Source: Gracilaria gracilis
Lineage: Eukaryota; Rhodophyta; Florideophyceae; Gracilariales; Gracilariaceae
Direction of reading: 5' to 3'
Assembly (NCBI GenBank): GCA_030374805.1
Contig: JARGSG010000040.1
Span: forward strand, 62,001 to 126,000
DNA: 64,000 nucleotides
Shown: piece by piece, positions 61,213 to 64,000 of the stretch
Layout of the letters: every line of letters begins with the position of its first letter
Position numbering within the stretch: position 1 is the first letter of the stretch
The notes under the pieces: generated by a model
Seen by the model: only the letters and a program-made list of their open reading frames with translations
The model's database searches: none
Told to the model about the DNA's origin: nothing
Made by a program: the position numbers and the translations under genes

Positions 61213-61814
61213 GCCACTCAGGTACCCGTAACGCTCAACAGAAGACTGTAATAGAATCCCTTAACTGCACACCATGTCGTCGTGAAAATCTGTCCATGCG
61301 TCCTGCTCACGATCTGCTCGTTTTCGCTGACACTTCTTCCACACAGCACCTCCAGCAATCCCAGACGCAAGTGATAGCCCCTGATATTCATGCAAAATCG
61401 CTTTAAATGCAGCTCTGTTGTGTGTCTTCTTCTAATTATTCTACACGAGAATTGAGAAATCTGTGAAAACCGGATGTCCTTAGAGCAGTACAACAAATGT
61501 ACCCAAGTGCCATCGAGTCGCCTTTTTATCACAGCGGTGAAGGAAGAGATTTGGAAAGAGAAATTCTCGGATGCACCCATTGTCTACCGAAAACTCAGCT
61601 TGTTTGAATCATCTATGAGCGATGTCTCAATCGTAAATTTTCTAAGATAAGACTGCTACCAACGCAGGGCATGACGCGACCTGCCGTTCATGGCAAAATC
61701 GTAAACTAGGTTTTCTCCTTTCTAGTAGTTCACGTGATCTAGGTTATTGTGAAGACACCGGCCAGCGACGCTGTTATGTAGTGACCAGCAAGAACTCCAT
61801 ACAAGGGAGTTGGT

Positions 61815-62106
61815 GGCCAAAGAGCGAAGATCCCGAATAGAGGCCGTTCTTTCTTCTGCGATGGCCAAAGAGCCAAGCTCCGGAGTAGAGATTCTTCCTC
61901 CTCCGTTTTGTATCCAAAAGAGCATATTTTCGGAGTAGATGCCCTTTCTCATCCGTACGGTAGCCAAAGAGCATAGCTCCAAAGTAGAGACCCTTTCTCC
62001 TCCTTACGGTAGCCGAAACGCATAGATCCATAGTAGAGGCCATTCCTCCTCCGTACGGTAGGCAAAACGCATAGCTCCGGAAGAGATGCTCGTCCTTATC
62101 CGTACT
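61815..62106. repeat. 48-49-bp minisatellite, 6 copies
   Basis: Units start near 61815, 61863, 61911, 61962, 62011 and 62060, each with GCCAAAGAGCATAGCTCC / GGAGTAGAG / CCTCCGTACGGT blocks in diverged form. On the minus strand one frame (62280-61774) reads through most of it as a repeated 16-residue motif (RRRKGLYFGAMLFGYR-like), interrupted where units are 49 bp. Confidence 0.85.
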
Positions 62107-62283
62107 GAACTTAGAAAAGAAGCTCGTTGTTGATGCCGTAGTGCTCATGAGGCAACGAATGATTAGAACCGGTATTGGGTACAGCCTGGTTATCACTTGA
62201 CACAGTGGAAAGCAGAGCAAAGCTGAGCTCTGAATATCGAAGCCTTTCAATGTCACTACCAGATTTGTCTTCAGATCCACAAA

Positions 62284-62520
62284 TTGCCTAAAATCTTTCT
62301 GGAAGAACCTAGAATGTACGAACTGCTCAGCGCAGTATGCCAGGAATTCTTGTCGCTACTTGTTCCTTCATATCGAACTGCTTTCAGAAAACCACTCATG
62401 AAAATGATAAAGAAGTTCAAATGCAAGCAGAGTTTGAAGGCACTCTACAGGAGCGATCATTTCGTTCCTGGAATGGCCAACAACGTTTGGTCCATGTGTC
62501 GGTGGTTGTTGGGGTGGTGA
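62284..62520 (+). CDS. hypothetical ORF, 78 aa
   Basis: I do not recognise it. Lys/Leu-rich (KPLMKMIKKFKCKQSLKALY) with ordinary composition. It lies just beyond the minisatellite ORF on the other strand. No motif, and likely an exon or scrap. Confidence 0.25.
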   Translation: MPKIFLEEPRMYELLSAVCQEFLSLLVPSYRTAFRKPLMKMIKKFKCKQSLKALYRSDHFVPGMANNVWSMCRWLLGW

Positions 62521-62694
62521 TTTGTGATAAAAAATTGAAAGCGGAGAATAAAAGTGAGCACTAGAGTTTGGGCGATTGCGGGAGCTGGGAGACGTGTGTA
62601 GCTCTAATAAAGCGAGTTATTTGTGCTCAGTTTGTGAGATGTGCTGTGCTTATCTGCCTGGAAGGGGAGCGTTTTAGATTTCTAGCGTGTTCAA

Positions 62695-63069
62695 TTGCGG
62701 TTTGGCAAGAAGGCCTTAAAATTTATGTTCTGGTTTGCGAGAGCACTTTGCTCTAAGGAGAAAAGTACTCGTCAAGGACAACAATTTGGTTGCAGAGCTC
62801 GTGCTTGGAGAGGTGTGTGCCAATTGGCGCGCATCTCGTCGAACAGGGTATGGATTTGGCTGGACAATGAAGAAGTCGTCCACGCAATGTCAGCATGGTG
62901 CAAAGCGAAGACAAGAAGAGGACACACACTTGTCATCATTCACTTGGCCGGCACAGTAGTCAAGGCAGCAAGATTGGGAATGTGCAAATCAGAAAGACGT
63001 CGGGATGATTCTGACGTGACCACATCCAAGGATGTACTCTCTCGATTACTTGATGGTTGTCAAGATTAA
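62695..63069 (+). CDS. hypothetical ORF, 124 aa
   Basis: I do not recognise it. The second half reads well (VWIWLDNEEVVHAMSAW, TLVIIHLAGTVVKAARLG); the first half is less convincing. The rest of 63070-64000 shows a 63074-63340 minus ORF of doubtful value, AC/CG-rich DNA near 63855 and nothing else that can be named. Confidence 0.25.
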   Translation: MRFGKKALKFMFWFARALCSKEKSTRQGQQFGCRARAWRGVCQLARISSNRVWIWLDNEEVVHAMSAWCKAKTRRGHTLVIIHLAGTVVKAARLGMCKSERRRDDSDVTTSKDVLSRLLDGCQD

Positions 63070-64000
63070 AAAGTCAAAGCTGCTTTGCTGACCTCAGACT
63101 GGTGCGATTGCGCAGTTGTTCAATTATGTTTTTCCCAATCTTCCGATAGATCATCTTCCCGAAGGAATTTGCAATCTGCTCTTGAAAGCAAACCTTGGAA
63201 AGATACGACTTGATGCAGAAAATGAGTTTGCTCTCGGTTATTAGGAGCTGCACTTGCGAAGGAATCTGCAACTCGCTTGATGAGATGAACAAAGTTTGTG
63301 CCAGCGTGAGTGATAAGCTTTGTGGAGGTGTTTGGGACACGAACTACTTGACTTTTTCGTGGCGGTGAATTGCACTAGTATAGCATTGGGCGCTTCTTGC
63401 CCATCAACACTACCATTCTTAACAACAATGACATTGGCCTTAAGTAGGAAAGAGAGAGAGCCTCATAAATGCGCCGTCACCTCGACATGATCTGTAGTGA
63501 CTTGAGCTGTACTACTATCTGTTCGTCATCAGAGGAGAAGAAGCGCCAGAACGTACAGCGAAGAAACAAAAGCGTTTGGAACGGACCCATAGGCTGTTGG
63601 CATGGCGGAGAAGGCATAAATTCGCGTTCGATCGTATAGGTAGACAAAAAGTAAGAAAGCATAGTATTCTTGGAAGGATTACGACAGATGTTGAAAAACT
63701 TGTAGTAGTTTGCTGTTATGAACTAATCTCGGAGCTGCAGTGCTGTTCGAGTCGCAATTCTATTTGTCTCTGCCAAAGACAACTTTGAGAGCATCTTTGG
63801 CGGTTCCCATTCACGAGCTCGAACAATAATGTTATAAACAATTATATAGGGGCGCCGCCACGCGCGCGCGCGCCGTCACGTGCGCCCAACGAGCTCAGCG
63901 AACAACGCAGTGGTGCGAAACTTGGAATGAATCTCTTTGAGATTTGCAGCGCGATGCACTCAGAATTATGACGGCGAAAGTTGTGACGGCGGGCGAGCGT

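Noticed and set aside
1-64000. tRNA, rRNA or CRISPR loci
   Set aside because: No cloverleaf A/B-box pairs, rRNA signatures or regularly spaced repeats were found by reading; a tRNA scan would be needed to be certain.

Overview
This window looks like nuclear DNA of a eukaryote, most likely a red alga of the florideophyte (Chondrus-like) kind. The evidence is indirect. Splice introns are few and very short: 48, 53 and 55 nt in the three I could delimit best. Housekeeping genes are intronless (a TIM44-like import protein, the RNA polymerase I/III subunit AC40, a bifunctional folate enzyme). There is a decayed NB-ARC plus WD40 STAND gene whose repeats have a 'VSADGSR' style, PIF/Harbinger-like transposases, and many broken gene copies. 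The species is inferred and was not checked by any search.

Layout. 1-5.5 kb: a possible multi-exon membrane gene on the minus strand, then GC-rich DNA holding a tyrosine-phosphatase tail relic. 5.6-14.0 kb: a secreted FG-GAP/ASPIC-type gene whose two halves lie about 6.7 kb apart. Between them sit copies of a 1,630-bp unit. Each unit carries a short FG-GAP piece, a minus-strand Cys-rich ORF of 133 aa and an AAA-ATPase relic; a 1.9-kb segment interrupts the array exactly at a unit junction. 14.5-20 kb: a broken PPDK 5' end and several unrecognised short genes. 20-28.5 kb: GC-rich DNA with short tandem repeats and broken copies of DDRGK1, an IphP-type phosphatase, an OSCA/CSC1-like channel and an unknown membrane protein, followed by three ORFs overlapping as ATGA. 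28.9-29.8 kb: a coiled-coil protein.

33.5-46.6 kb is the best-preserved part. It holds a Dispatched-like RND transporter with three frameshifts, exons of an ABC half-transporter, intact TIM44, intact AC40 (with an archaeal-type cysteine pattern), a PIF/Harbinger-like transposase, intact MTHFD/FolD and a protein resembling the SRP54 M domain. 40-53 kb is AT-rich and holds two related transposase genes, each followed on the opposite strand by one of two paralogous genes of an unknown family. This may be a two-gene mobile element.

49.7-64 kb holds a proline-rich ORF and then decayed PARN, cinnamyl-alcohol-dehydrogenase, SET-domain methyltransferase and STAND/WD40 genes, together with a foldback element, palindromes and a 48-49-bp minisatellite.

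Overall: a small core of working housekeeping genes set among transposons, segmental duplications and pseudogenes. Several of the stops are TGA at positions where arginine is expected, as CpG deamination would produce. Exon boundaries were read by eye and are approximate unless stated.
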